A stretch of 64,000 nucleotides of DNA from Parasedimentitalea marina (GTDB taxonomy: Bacteria > Pseudomonadota > Alphaproteobacteria > Rhodobacterales > Rhodobacteraceae): NCBI RefSeq assembly GCF_004006175.1, contig NZ_CP033222.1, positions 62,001-126,000 on the forward strand. The letters run 5' to 3'. Both the position numbers and the translations under genes were made by a program. Below, in pieces: positions 1 to 8,790 of the stretch (its first letter is position 1; every line of letters begins with the position of its first letter). The notes under the pieces are model-generated. The model did not search any database and was not told the origin of the DNA. It worked only from the letters and a program-made list of their open reading frames with translations.

Positions 1-1047
1 GAACCCATTGCACGGTCTGAGATCACGGAATTCACCACCTTGTCTCAGCAGTCGGTGCATCGGCTCGTTGAAGGTTTGACTGAGCAAAACTTGTTGTGCA
101 GTAAAAAAGCGGTGATCAAAGGTCGGGGCAAGCCCAGTCCATTGGTTGTTTTGAACAATCAGGCGACCTATTCACTTGGGGTTTCGGTTCGTTCAGACAA
201 CATACAGTTGATCGCAGTGGATCTGTCCGGCGTTGAGTTATTGCGCACCGAGTTGCTCGCCGCCCCCAATGATCCCGATGGCGCGTTGGACGAGCTGCGC
301 CGCATTCGTGCTGAATGGACCACATCAGCTGAACTGCAAAACCGCGCTGCAATCGGTGTTGGGGTCGCGATGCAGGGTTATCGGATTTCAAAAATGAACC
401 GGTTTACTGTTCCAGTGCCCATAAAAAACTGGTCTGGAATGCCGATTGATGACACCTTTCGTGATACCCTGGGGCTTGCTGCGTTTACCGAGAACAACGC
501 AACCTGCGCCGTGATCGCCGAACATCATAGGGCCAGAAATGACGGGTACCAAAATCTGGCCTACCTGTCTTTCAATTTCGGGTATGGTGGCGGCATCGTC
601 AATGAAGGCCATGCTTTGATTGGCGGATTTGGTAACGCCGGCGAGTTGGGCACGCTGTTGGCTGGGGATACATTCTCCAGCCGCCCGGCGCTTGGTGAAC
701 TGGTCAAGCGGTTGAATGCCAGTGGTGTGGCTCTTAGTGGCATTCCGGATTTGCAGCAGAAATTCGACCCCAACTGGCCCGCCGTGGGGGAATGGCTGCA
801 AGAGGTATCTCCGGCGCTCAACTTGTCTATTCGGGCCATCCGGTCGATTGTCGATCCACAAGCGATCTTTTTTGGCGGCGAGGCCCCGGCGGCGTTGCGC
901 GAAATGTTGATCGGGATATGCGAGCACCCAACTGCGAACCGCTACGGCGAAGTCTTGCCTTTTCCTATGTTGCTGCCCAGCCGAATTTACGGTGATGCCG
1001 CCATTCACGGCGCCGCTATTCTACCTGCGCGCAATTTGATTTTTTAG
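1..1047 (+). CDS. ROK-family transcriptional regulator / sugar-kinase-like protein (5' end outside window)
   Basis: The frame is open from the first base, so the gene begins upstream of the window. The visible N-terminus reads as the end of a winged helix-turn-helix (ITEFTTLSQQSVHRLVEGL, about residues 8-26 of the visible part), as in NagC/XylR-type repressors. The remainder is a ROK domain: an ENNATCAV segment, then a glycine-rich FGYGGGIVNEG stretch followed by GNAGELG, typical of the sugar/ATP site. NagC-type ROK proteins sense a sugar or sugar phosphate and repress neighbouring catabolic genes. The target genes are probably upstream and not visible. The family call is firm; the ligand is unknown. 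Confidence 0.85.
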   Translation, partial: EPIARSEITEFTTLSQQSVHRLVEGLTEQNLLCSKKAVIKGRGKPSPLVVLNNQATYSLGVSVRSDNIQLIAVDLSGVELLRTELLAAPNDPDGALDELRRIRAEWTTSAELQNRAAIGVGVAMQGYRISKMNRFTVPVPIKNWSGMPIDDTFRDTLGLAAFTENNATCAVIAEHHRARNDGYQNLAYLSFNFGYGGGIVNEGHALIGGFGNAGELGTLLAGDTFSSRPALGELVKRLNASGVALSGIPDLQQKFDPNWPAVGEWLQEVSPALNLSIRAIRSIVDPQAIFFGGEAPAALREMLIGICEHPTANRYGEVLPFPMLLPSRIYGDAAIHGAAILPARNLIF

Positions 1048-1302
1048 CACGGCGGCAGTTTCGCTACCATCGTTTCCAAATTTTTGCCACTTGCTAGCCC
1101 TCTCGGCGTAGCAGCCTCGGGGCGATCCAATATGAGAAATTGGTAAACCGCCCGCAGTCCGGCTGCACCATCGAAAAAACATCCGCAGCATAGGCCATCA
1201 GAATAAGTGGTCGATCGCGAACGAAGACAAGTCTCTCTTCGGCGTCTTGGCGGCTCAATTCCTGAATTTCCTTTTCTGACCGTGATGCAAAAAAACAAAT
1301 GA

Positions 1303-1322
1303 ATGGAAAGGATCGTTTCCAT
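1303..1322. promoter_or_regulatory. Probable HipB operator 1
   Basis: Inverted repeat ATGGAAA - 6 bases - TTTCCAT, 70 bases upstream of the hipB start. The same arms and spacing recur at 1352-1371. HipB-type antitoxins autorepress by binding paired palindromes upstream of their operon. The assignment to this HipB is inferred from position and repetition. Confidence 0.65.
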
Positions 1323-1351
1323 TACTTGCAAAACATCTCTTTCCAATGTAA

Positions 1352-1371
1352 ATGGAAAGGGTCGTTTCCAT
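1352..1371. promoter_or_regulatory. Probable HipB operator 2
   Basis: Second copy of ATGGAAA - 6 bases - TTTCCAT, 49 bases downstream of the first and just ahead of the hipB ribosome binding site. An extra half-site TTTCCA lies between the two copies at about 1340-1345. Confidence 0.65.
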
Positions 1372-1391
1372 ATTTCGAGGAGGACACCGAA

Positions 1392-1646
1392 GTGGCAGAA
1401 ATGGAAAAGAACTTTTCCAACAGATACCGGCACCTGCGAGGAACAAAGGACCTGGGCCAGCAGATACGCCGCCATCGCAAGAAGGTGGGCATTACTCAAG
1501 AGGGTTTAGCGCTGCAAACCGGGATTTCCCGGCCAACAATTCGCGCGATCGAGCTGGGCAAGGAAACAGCGCAGTTCGGGCTGGTGTTGCAGATCTGCGC
1601 TGATATCGGTCTCGATATTTTCGTGCGGGAGCAATCCGAGTGCTGA
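1392..1646 (+). CDS. hipB: HipB-like antitoxin, XRE-family helix-turn-helix
   Basis: An 84-residue DNA-binding protein with one XRE/Cro helix-turn-helix (DLGQQIRRHRKKVGITQEGL then TGISRPTIRAIELGKE). It ends in the IGLDIFVRE segment typical of HipB. It should neutralise the HipA kinase encoded next and repress the operon. I chose GTG 1392 because AGGAGG lies 8 bases upstream; ATG 1401 is in frame but is 17 bases from that site. The stop overlaps the hipA start (GTGCTGA), indicating translational coupling. Confidence 0.85.
   Translation: MAEMEKNFSNRYRHLRGTKDLGQQIRRHRKKVGITQEGLALQTGISRPTIRAIELGKETAQFGLVLQICADIGLDIFVREQSEC
1402..1419. promoter_or_regulatory. Possible third HipB operator inside the start of hipB
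   Basis: TGGAAAAG - AA - CTTTTCCA is a perfect 8-base-arm inverted repeat inside the first codons of hipB. It shares the TGGAAA/TTTCCA half-sites of the two upstream palindromes but has a shorter spacer, so it may be a weaker site. Confidence 0.4.
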
Positions 1647-2941
1647 CGGTTGATGTCCATATAGAGGGCGTGGAGGCGCCTGTTGGCAAACTGGTTCGCC
1701 TTGATGATGGCTCGACAAGCTTTCGCTACCTACGCGATGACCTTCCGCATCCAGTCTCTCTGAGCTTACCAGTCCAGGACCAACCCTTCAAAGATAAAGA
1801 AACGCGTGGCTTTTTCTCCAACCTACTGTTCGAGAACGAGATGCTTGAGCAAGTTATCCGCCGCCATGGGGTCGAGCGGACCGACTTCGTTGGACTACTC
1901 TTTCATCTCGGCGCAGATTGTCCCGGAGCTATATCCTGTGGGCCAGAAGGTGAGGGAGCGCCGAAAGCGCCCGGCATTCTGTCAGCAGATTATGAGCCCG
2001 TGTCGGATGAGGGGCTTGTTGAGATCATAACATCACTGCGCGACCACCGCCGTCTGCCAACTGGTCAAGTTGATCCCTCGCCACTTGCAGGCGTACAGGG
2101 CAAGGTAGCCCTGGCGAGGCTCCCGGATGGAAGCTTTGCGCTGCCTAAGTCTGGTCGCCGGGTGCCGACGACCCACATTTTAAAGGTGCCGCGTCTCATT
2201 AAGATGAGCGAAGTCCAGCAGGAATACATGGCTATGGAGGCCATGATGGCCTTTCAAGAGCATCCTGTGGCTGCTTGCGAAGTGATCGGAGATGGCGACC
2301 TTCAAGCCCTGCTCATCGAACGGTTCGATCGCATTGTACATAATGACAAGGTCAGCCGCATTCACCAAGAAGACTTCTGCCAGGCACTGGGCTTGTCTGC
2401 TGATCTGAAATACCAGCGCAAGGCGAATGGGCAAATCCCGCGCTTCGATGCGCATGCGATCGGAGGAATCATCGCCAAGACCGCACAGCCTGGTGTCGCG
2501 AGACTTGCCATGTTGAAGATTACGCTTGCCAATCTGCTTCTCGGGAACACCGACAACCATGCCAAAAATCATGCGCTTCTCTACCGGGGCTTCAATCCTG
2601 AGTTGGCACCGATTTATGACGTCGTGCCGACCATTATTGATCCTGAAGTCACACATGAAATGTCCTTCCGGATTGGCGCAGCGCAAATGACCGACGAAAT
2701 CACAGGCGATGACCTAGATGTCTTTGCAAGGGAGCTCGGCATGCGGTCCTTTACGAAGGCGCATCAGCGCATGGTTTGCGGAATGGTAGCGAAGGCCATC
2801 GATATGATGAAAGACATGAGGGGTCCTGTAAAGAAGCGTTTCCGAGACGTGCTTGCAGAACAAGGCAAACATCTCAAAGCTGCAGCAGATTGTGGGGTTG
2901 AGATACCGGATGGAGACCTAATCGTTATAAATCGACCTTGA
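1640..2941 (+). CDS. hipA: HipA-type serine/threonine kinase toxin
   Basis: A 433-residue protein of usual HipA length. It shows the family's Ser-containing Gly-rich loop (SPLAGVQGK, near residue 148), an active-site segment NTDNHAKNH, and the Mg-binding PIYDVVPT. E. coli HipA phosphorylates glutamyl-tRNA synthetase and induces dormancy; whether this homologue has the same target cannot be told from sequence. It starts with GTG at 1640, overlapping hipB by seven bases. Its sequence differs clearly from the second HipA at 48.3 kb, so the two are not a recent duplication. Confidence 0.88.
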   Translation: MLTVDVHIEGVEAPVGKLVRLDDGSTSFRYLRDDLPHPVSLSLPVQDQPFKDKETRGFFSNLLFENEMLEQVIRRHGVERTDFVGLLFHLGADCPGAISCGPEGEGAPKAPGILSADYEPVSDEGLVEIITSLRDHRRLPTGQVDPSPLAGVQGKVALARLPDGSFALPKSGRRVPTTHILKVPRLIKMSEVQQEYMAMEAMMAFQEHPVAACEVIGDGDLQALLIERFDRIVHNDKVSRIHQEDFCQALGLSADLKYQRKANGQIPRFDAHAIGGIIAKTAQPGVARLAMLKITLANLLLGNTDNHAKNHALLYRGFNPELAPIYDVVPTIIDPEVTHEMSFRIGAAQMTDEITGDDLDVFARELGMRSFTKAHQRMVCGMVAKAIDMMKDMRGPVKKRFRDVLAEQGKHLKAAADCGVEIPDGDLIVINRP

Positions 2942-2942
2942 A

Positions 2943-3104
2943 GTGGGATCATTTGAAGATCAGCCCTGGGCCAATATTGATCCCTCTCAAGCGTTCAACA
3001 GAGCCCGCTTGGTCCTTGAACGATATTCTGAATATATGTCCGCAAATAGCCGGGGAGCCAGAGCGAATATACAGGCTGCGGGCACTTCATCTGAATATAG
3101 GTAA
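2943..3104 (+). CDS. Possible small ORF downstream of hipA (53 aa)
   Basis: A GTG-initiated frame begins one base after the hipA stop and encodes 53 residues of normal-looking composition (it includes PWANIDPSQAFNRARLVLERY). There is no clear ribosome binding site apart from possible coupling to hipA termination. I recognise no domain. It could be a small third operon member, a remnant of a longer gene, or chance. The remaining bases up to 3146 hold nothing I can identify. Confidence 0.25.
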   Translation: MGSFEDQPWANIDPSQAFNRARLVLERYSEYMSANSRGARANIQAAGTSSEYR

Positions 3105-3146
3105 CATAACATCGATTACGCGTTTGCTGTTCGTGAGTAGGGTCAA

Positions 3147-4268
3147 TTACCCTTGGCGGACAATGCGCGGGTTGCGTTGGCCCCAGTCGCTGAACAGATC
3201 GGCCATGATCGTGCCGGTCAGGTGCTCAATTCCCTGCGCGTCGATGGCTTGGTTACCCTGTTGACCAAAGGCGACAACCTCATCCCCGATGGCCACGTCA
3301 GGTAAAGTGGTCACATCCACCACAATCGTATTCATCGAAATCTTGCCCATGACCGGCAGGCGTTGCCCGTGGATCAGCACTTCGCCGCAGCCAGATAATT
3401 GCCGACAATAGCCGTTGGCATAGCCGAGCGCGATGCTGGCCAGCACTTTATCCTGCGGGAGGCATGTGGTGCGATCATAGCCGATTGTGCTGCCCTTTGG
3501 ATATTTGCCGACGCTGATCACGCGTGACTTCAAGGCAAGGGTCGATTGAAAGTCAGGCCGCAGTCCAGCAATGCCGTATAGAATCGCACCGCAGCGCATA
3601 ACGTCGGTTTTGGGATCCTGACCCGAACACAGCGTCAGGGTGCTGCCCGCATGTATCAGGACATCGTTGCGATGCAACGGGCTGTGGTCAAAGATCCAGG
3701 ACTGATCCTTTTGAAACCGTGCAATGCTGGCAGCCAGATCCGCGGCGAGGTTTGACGGGAAATGCGTACACAGCCCGGCCACACGGTTCTGCGCCAAGTC
3801 CAGGATCTTGAGGCAAGCATCGCGGCCTTGTGCGGTTGAAAGCTCTAGCCCGTCGCGTGACATGCCGTCTGCATTCAGCGAAATATGCAGCCGGGGAAGC
3901 GCCGCCTGGCCCAGGGTCTGAAGCAGTGACCGCATAGCAGTCAACGATCCGACCATTTCTTCAACATGGCAATCCAGCGCGTTTTCAACTTCTTGCGGAG
4001 TGGCCATGCGCAAGCGCAATATTCTGCCCGAATAACCCAGATCACGCACCGCGCGGGCCTCGGCATTTGAGGCGATCCCAATATAGCTGACATCCTGCGC
4101 GATCAGCAGCGGCACCACGTTTTCAATACCATGCCCGTAGGCGTCGGCCTTGACGACCGCGCAAAGCTGGGTGTCTTTTGGCAGCCGGTCCAGAGCATGG
4201 GACAGATTGTGCGATATCGCTGGCAGCGAAATCTCACACCACGAGCTTTCCGGCGTCGGGTCAGTCAT
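3147..4268 (-). CDS. alr: Alanine racemase family (fold-type III PLP) protein
   Basis: A 373-residue PLP-dependent racemase. AVVKADAYGHG near the N-terminus carries the PLP lysine, and ALGYANGYCR and MGKISMNTIVVDV correspond to the C-terminal active-site segments of Alr. In most Alr proteins the last motif has SMD rather than SMN, a change in a conserved position. I chose ATG 4268, which overlaps the stop of the upstream M20 gene by eight bases. It is the last gene of a five-gene catabolic operon, so it more likely interconverts enantiomers of a substrate or intermediate than supplies D-alanine for the wall. True alanine racemase activity remains possible. Confidence 0.82.
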   Translation of the reverse strand: MTDPTPESSWCEISLPAISHNLSHALDRLPKDTQLCAVVKADAYGHGIENVVPLLIAQDVSYIGIASNAEARAVRDLGYSGRILRLRMATPQEVENALDCHVEEMVGSLTAMRSLLQTLGQAALPRLHISLNADGMSRDGLELSTAQGRDACLKILDLAQNRVAGLCTHFPSNLAADLAASIARFQKDQSWIFDHSPLHRNDVLIHAGSTLTLCSGQDPKTDVMRCGAILYGIAGLRPDFQSTLALKSRVISVGKYPKGSTIGYDRTTCLPQDKVLASIALGYANGYCRQLSGCGEVLIHGQRLPVMGKISMNTIVVDVTTLPDVAIGDEVVAFGQQGNQAIDAQGIEHLTGTIMADLFSDWGQRNPRIVRQG

Positions 4269-5448
4269 GGGTTGGAGTGGCCAGGATCTGGTCGAGAATC
4301 CGGGCAAGCAGCGAGACGCCGGTCGGTATCAGCGCGTCCGGGAAGTCAAAGTTTGGGTTGTGCAACTGTGGCTGATCCTCGCCCGAACCAATAAACAGCA
4401 TCGCTGATGTGGCACCGTCCAAACCAAAGCGGCCGAAATCCTCGGACCAACGCATTGGGGTGGTCATAACATGTTGCGCCAGATCCAGCTTTTGGGCAGC
4501 CGCCGTTGCCAGATCCGCCGCCTCGGCTGCATTCACGCTTGCTAAAAACACGTCATGCCAGGTGATCTGAGCCTGCAGACCATCCACCTGATCCAGCGCT
4601 GCATCCAGCAAGTTTTCAGCATCTGCAACCATTTGGTCCATCCGGGCGTCCGTTTGGCTGCGCAGGGTCAACCGCAGCTCGCCGCTGCCTGGCGCGATGC
4701 CAAAACTCGGCTCTCCCAGATGGGCATGGGTCAGGGTGGCCAGGGCAAAATCATCCTGCATTGGGCCACCGGGGCCAAGCAGCGGCAGGTCCTGCATCAA
4801 CTGTGCCATCACCGATCCGGGAGAGATGCCGTCTTCGGGGGCGGCTGCATGTGAGGTTTTACCCGTAAAGTTGATTTTCATCCCCCGCGAGGCGCAATTG
4901 CTGGGTCCCAGGCAGAGACCTATCTCTGCCAGAGGGCGGCCCGGAACATTGTGATAGGCAAAGGCATAATCGGGGCGGATCTGGGGCCAGCGCGGATCGG
5001 CAATCACTGCCGCTGCCCCTGCACCGGTTTCTTCGGCCGGTTGGAACAGCAAGATGACCCGCCCGTGTTGCGGCCGTTTGGCAAGGGTTAAGGCCAGACC
5101 AAGCACCATCACCATATGACCGTCGTGGCCGCAGAGATGCCCCTTGCCTGCATATTCAGAGCGATGCGGAGCCTCTGAAACCTCTTGGATTGGCAACCCG
5201 TCAAGCTCACAGCGGATCAGAACGGTTGGGCCCTGTTGGCTGCCCTTAAATTCGGCGGCGACGCCGTGACCGCCAAGACCTGTCCAAATGCGGTCTGCAC
5301 CGGCCTGCGCCAGCTCCAGCGCGATCCGCGCTGCGGTCTGTATTTCTTCGCCGGAGACTTCGGGGGTTTGATGCAAGGCGCGGCGCAATGCGCCCAGTTG
5401 AAGGATCTGGTCATCGGTCAGGACAGGTGCCATGCGAGGCTCTTTCAC
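4261..5448 (-). CDS. M20-family amidohydrolase (hippurate/N-acyl-amino-acid hydrolase type)
   Basis: A 395-residue metallopeptidase-fold amidohydrolase. It has the M20 metal motifs GHLCGHDGHM (about residues 96-105) and LFQPAEET, and a later segment AYHNVPG. The family removes acyl groups from N-acylated amino acids. It lies in the operon between the deacetylase-like gene and alr, so an N-acylated amino acid is the likely substrate; the acyl group and the amino acid are unknown. A start five codons later (MAPVL) is possible. Confidence 0.85.
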   Translation of the reverse strand: MKEPRMAPVLTDDQILQLGALRRALHQTPEVSGEEIQTAARIALELAQAGADRIWTGLGGHGVAAEFKGSQQGPTVLIRCELDGLPIQEVSEAPHRSEYAGKGHLCGHDGHMVMVLGLALTLAKRPQHGRVILLFQPAEETGAGAAAVIADPRWPQIRPDYAFAYHNVPGRPLAEIGLCLGPSNCASRGMKINFTGKTSHAAAPEDGISPGSVMAQLMQDLPLLGPGGPMQDDFALATLTHAHLGEPSFGIAPGSGELRLTLRSQTDARMDQMVADAENLLDAALDQVDGLQAQITWHDVFLASVNAAEAADLATAAAQKLDLAQHVMTTPMRWSEDFGRFGLDGATSAMLFIGSGEDQPQLHNPNFDFPDALIPTGVSLLARILDQILATPTHD

Positions 5449-5470
5449 GTTTGGGCCAGATGGCCATACT

Positions 5471-6496
5471 TTAACAGGCGGATTGATAGCCGGTCAGGCA
5501 GCGGGTCAGGTTGATCGCCAGACTGTCAGACAGATAGCCGCCTTCTTGCACAAACAATACAGGAAGTCCCAGTTCGGCCAGGGCCGCCCCAATCCGGGAG
5601 AATCCGTCTTGTGTGACTGCAAATCCCTGAAATGGATCATCAATTGACGCATCCAACCCCAAGGCGACCACCAGCACATCTGCGCCAAACATCGCCACGC
5701 GTTCAAGCGCGGTGTCCAGGGCTTTCAGAACGCCATCATCATCCGTTCCCCGTGCCAGTGGCAGGTTAAGATTGTAGCCCAAGCCCTGCCCGGTTCCGCG
5801 CTCTTGGGCATGGCCCCAAAAGAACGGGTAAAATCGCTCGGGATCGGCATGGATAGAGGCCGTTAGAACGTCTTCGCGGTCATAGAAAATGCCTTGGGTG
5901 CCGTTGCCGTGGTGCACATCAACATCGACAATTGCAGGCCGCAGACCTGCGGCGCGCAACCGTTCGGCGGCTATGGCTGCGTTGTTGAGGAAACAAAAGC
6001 CGCCGGCCAGATCGCCAAAGGCGTGATGCCCGGGTGGGCGCGACAAGACATAGGCTGACCGGGTGCCGCCGACCAATAAATCGGCCCCTGTAATCGCTGA
6101 TTGTGCCGACCAATAGGCCGCCTCCCAGGTTCCTTTGGCAATCGGGCAAGCCGTGTCCGCCTGATGATAGCCGGACTGGCCGCTGGCGGATTTTGGATAG
6201 CTGTCACTGCGACGCGCGGGGTGAATATTGGGGATCACTTCGTCGCCAGCGCCGTCAATATACTGCCAGCGCCGGTAAATATTCTTGAGGAAGGTCAGAT
6301 ATTCGGCTGTATGCAGCGCTGCAATCGGGCCCAGACCAGCATCTTTTGGCGCGTCAAAAACACAGCCCGCCGCCGTGGCGCCGGCGCGCAGAACCTCAAT
6401 ACGTTTGGGTTGCTCAGGGTTTGGCAAAATCTTGCCGTTGGCCATGAAATGTTTGGGATCATGGTGCCACTGTCGGTCGTCAAATATCGCCTGCAT
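5471..6496 (-). CDS. Histone-deacetylase-family amidohydrolase (acetylpolyamine amidohydrolase-like)
   Basis: A 341-residue arginase/deacetylase-fold zinc enzyme. Visible motifs are SRPPGHHA (catalytic His pair), FLNNAAIAAERL, DVDVHHGNGTQ (zinc Asp and His), SIHADPERFYPFFWG and LGLDASIDDP (second zinc Asp). Bacterial members deacetylate acetylated polyamines or other N-acetylated side-chain amines. The operon therefore encodes two different deacylases, M20 and HDAC-type, which suggests a substrate with two amino groups or two acyl forms. Exact specificity cannot be read from sequence. Confidence 0.88.
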   Translation of the reverse strand: MQAIFDDRQWHHDPKHFMANGKILPNPEQPKRIEVLRAGATAAGCVFDAPKDAGLGPIAALHTAEYLTFLKNIYRRWQYIDGAGDEVIPNIHPARRSDSYPKSASGQSGYHQADTACPIAKGTWEAAYWSAQSAITGADLLVGGTRSAYVLSRPPGHHAFGDLAGGFCFLNNAAIAAERLRAAGLRPAIVDVDVHHGNGTQGIFYDREDVLTASIHADPERFYPFFWGHAQERGTGQGLGYNLNLPLARGTDDDGVLKALDTALERVAMFGADVLVVALGLDASIDDPFQGFAVTQDGFSRIGAALAELGLPVLFVQEGGYLSDSLAINLTRCLTGYQSAC

Positions 6497-6522
6497 CTGC
6501 TTATCCTGTCTTAGTGTTGTGC

Positions 6523-7449
6523 TTAGATCGCAGTGCGGTCGGCACCTTTTAAGCCCAGCATCGCGCGGGCTTCGGTTGGGGTGGCAATGTCACGGCCCAG
6601 ATCCTCGACGATCCGCCGTATCTTGACGACTTGCTCGGCGTTGGTTTTGGCCAATGTCGCGCGCGCGATCATCAAGCTGTCCTCTAGCCCGACACGGACA
6701 TGCCCCCCCATCGCGGCCGCCATGGTGATCAGGGGCATCTGATGACGCCCGGCCGCCAGAACGGAAAACATATAATCATCGCCAAACAGCTTGTCGGCGA
6801 TCACTTTCATATGCATCAGGTTCTCGGGGTCGGGTCCCATACCGCCCAAGACGCCAAAGACAAATTGAATGAACAATGGTCGTTGCACCAACCCACGGTC
6901 GACGAAATGTTTCAGCATATATAGATGGCTGATATCATAGCACTCAAACTCGAACCGGGCGCCCCGCTCGGTGCCCATTTCGGTCAGGATGCGGGTTATG
7001 TCGCGCGGGGTGTTTTTGAAAACCAGATCATCCGAGTTTTCCAGAAACGGCTTTTCCCAGTCGTGCTTCCATTCGGAAATACGGGCGGCGGCTGGGTACA
7101 GGGCGAAGTTCATACTGCCCATATTCAGGCTGCACATTTCTGGTTCAGCCCGTTTTGGCGCGGCCAGGCGATCGTCCAGCGTCATCACCGCACTGCCCCC
7201 GGTCGAGATGTTCAAAACCGCATCTGTGGCCTGTTTCAAACGCGGTAAAAACGCCATGAAGTCCTGGACCAGCGCCGAGGGCTGACCGGTATCGGGATTG
7301 CGCGCATGCAGGTGCAAAATGGATGCCCCGGCGGCTGCCGCTGCCAGTGCCTGTTCGGTAATTTCATCGGCGGTGACCGGCAGATAGGGCGACATCGAGG
7401 GCGTGTGAATAGAGCCGGTAACAGCGCAGGTAATCAGAACTTTTGTCAT
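6523..7449 (-). CDS. Beta-keto acid cleavage enzyme (BKACE, DUF849; 3-keto-5-aminohexanoate cleavage family)
   Basis: A 308-residue TIM-barrel zinc enzyme. ITCAVTGSIHTPS at the N-terminus, ILHLHARNPDTG (zinc histidines) and VRVGLEDSLM (zinc Glu) are family hallmarks. BKACE enzymes condense a beta-keto acid with acetyl-CoA and split it into acetoacetate and a shorter acyl-CoA. Known substrates include 3-keto-5-aminohexanoate and dehydrocarnitine. Coupled here to a class III aminotransferase, the natural source of the beta-keto acid would be a beta-amino acid. No carnitine dehydrogenase is nearby, which argues against dehydrocarnitine. Confidence 0.9.
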   Translation of the reverse strand: MTKVLITCAVTGSIHTPSMSPYLPVTADEITEQALAAAAAGASILHLHARNPDTGQPSALVQDFMAFLPRLKQATDAVLNISTGGSAVMTLDDRLAAPKRAEPEMCSLNMGSMNFALYPAAARISEWKHDWEKPFLENSDDLVFKNTPRDITRILTEMGTERGARFEFECYDISHLYMLKHFVDRGLVQRPLFIQFVFGVLGGMGPDPENLMHMKVIADKLFGDDYMFSVLAAGRHQMPLITMAAAMGGHVRVGLEDSLMIARATLAKTNAEQVVKIRRIVEDLGRDIATPTEARAMLGLKGADRTAI

Positions 7450-7452
7450 CGC

Positions 7453-8790
7453 TTATGCGGCCTTCAGTTCGGTGTAAATTTCGTGGCTGAACTGCGCCAG
7501 ACTGGCATCAAGGCCCTCGACGATCTCATCCATATGGGCATCGGATACAATCAGCGGTGGGCACACCAGAATATGGTCGCCATGGGTGCCATCGCGCGTT
7601 CGGCGGGAATAGACAATCAACCCCTTTGCATAGGCGATGTCTACAAAGCGTTGATGGGCATTCAGACCTGCAGGAAGGGGCGCTTTGCTGTTTCGGTCAG
7701 CCATAAACTCAAACGCTGTCAGCAATCCCTTGCCGCGCACATCGCCAATCAACTCGTATTTTTGCATCAAGCCGTTCAGCCGTGCCAAAAGCCTGTCGCC
7801 TTGTTCAGCGGCATTTGCACATAGCCCCTGCATTTCGATTTCATTCACCACGGCAAGACCGGCCGCACAGGCCAGCGGATTGCCTGCATAGGTGAAACCA
7901 TGGGCAAAACCGCCCTGATCCAGAACCGGAGCAACCAGCCGGTCATCGGCGATCATCGCACCCAGTGGCATATATCCCGCGCCCAGCCCTTTGGACATCA
8001 CTACAATATCGGGCCGCGCCAGCCAGTGGTCCGAACCGAGGAATTTCCCGGTCCGCCCGGCCCCGGTCATCACTTCGTCCATGATCAGCAATACACCATG
8101 GCGGGTGCATATTTCGCGGATCCGTTCCATATAGCCGCGCGGTGGCACCAAAGCCCCAGTTGATGCGCCGCCAACGGGTTCAACCAGAAAGGCCAACACG
8201 CTGTCTGGTCCTTCGGCCAGAATCTTCTGCTCGAGCATATCTGCGTAATGCAGGCCCGTGGCCGGGTCATCCGCATCAAGCCCATCAAGGTAGGCGCGGG
8301 GTGCGGGGATTTTTGGCATTTGTCGCATCATTGGCTCAAACGGCGCGGTGAGCGGCGCATAACCGGTGACCGCCAGTGCGCCCAGACTACAGCCATGATA
8401 ACCCGGCGCCCGTGAAATCACCTTCCAGCGGCTGCCTTGTCCCGTTGTCACAGCGTATTGCCGTGCCAGTTTTAATCCGGTCTCGACGGCCTCAGACCCG
8501 CCGGAGACAAAGAAAACCTTGTTCAGCCCTTCAGGCATCAGATTGGCCAGTTTGGTTGCCAAATGCTCGGAGGCTTCGGTCTCGAAATGCAACCGGTAGC
8601 CAAAGGTTGATTTCTCCATCTGACGCCGCATCGCCGTCAGCACGTTTTCGTTTGAGTGGCCGATGTTGCAGACCATCGCACCGGATGAGCCGTCCAGATA
8701 GCGCTTACCGTCCTGATCCCACATATAAACGCCCCGGGACTGATCCAGAGTGGGTTTGCGCCCCTGCGCCTGGTAGAAAAGATTACTCAT
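7453..8790 (-). CDS. Class III (omega) aminotransferase, PLP-dependent
   Basis: A 445-residue fold-type I aminotransferase. It has the SGGSEAVETGLKLAR phosphate-binding segment, PGYHG, MDEVMTGAGRTG (Asp contacting PLP) and VMSKGLGAGYMPLGA, where the Lys forms the PLP Schiff base. The ATG at 8790 begins the conserved MSNLFY sequence; upstream in-frame codons look non-coding. It is the first gene of the minus-strand operon with BKACE, HDAC-like, M20 and alr, divergent from a LysR gene. Likely substrates are omega- or beta-amino acids, inferred from the family and the BKACE neighbour. Confidence 0.88.
   Translation of the reverse strand: MSNLFYQAQGRKPTLDQSRGVYMWDQDGKRYLDGSSGAMVCNIGHSNENVLTAMRRQMEKSTFGYRLHFETEASEHLATKLANLMPEGLNKVFFVSGGSEAVETGLKLARQYAVTTGQGSRWKVISRAPGYHGCSLGALAVTGYAPLTAPFEPMMRQMPKIPAPRAYLDGLDADDPATGLHYADMLEQKILAEGPDSVLAFLVEPVGGASTGALVPPRGYMERIREICTRHGVLLIMDEVMTGAGRTGKFLGSDHWLARPDIVVMSKGLGAGYMPLGAMIADDRLVAPVLDQGGFAHGFTYAGNPLACAAGLAVVNEIEMQGLCANAAEQGDRLLARLNGLMQKYELIGDVRGKGLLTAFEFMADRNSKAPLPAGLNAHQRFVDIAYAKGLIVYSRRTRDGTHGDHILVCPPLIVSDAHMDEIVEGLDASLAQFSHEIYTELKAA

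Larger units (their letters stand above)
1048..1391. promoter_or_regulatory. Intergenic region upstream of hipB
   Basis: This is a 344-base gap between the ROK gene and hipB. The first 240 bases hold nothing I recognise on either strand. The last 90 bases hold two near-identical palindromes, listed separately, and the hipB ribosome binding site AGGAGG at 1378-1383. Confidence 0.6.

Noticed and set aside
1044..1499. A minus-strand frame of 151 codons in the gap before hipB
   Set aside because: It crosses the hipB promoter palindromes and the hipB coding start, has no ribosome binding site and no recognisable domain.
6523..7449. Dehydrocarnitine cleavage (carnitine degradation) as the role of the BKACE gene
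   Set aside because: The expected carnitine dehydrogenase is absent nearby, whereas an aminotransferase and two deacylases are present, so a beta-amino acid route fits better.
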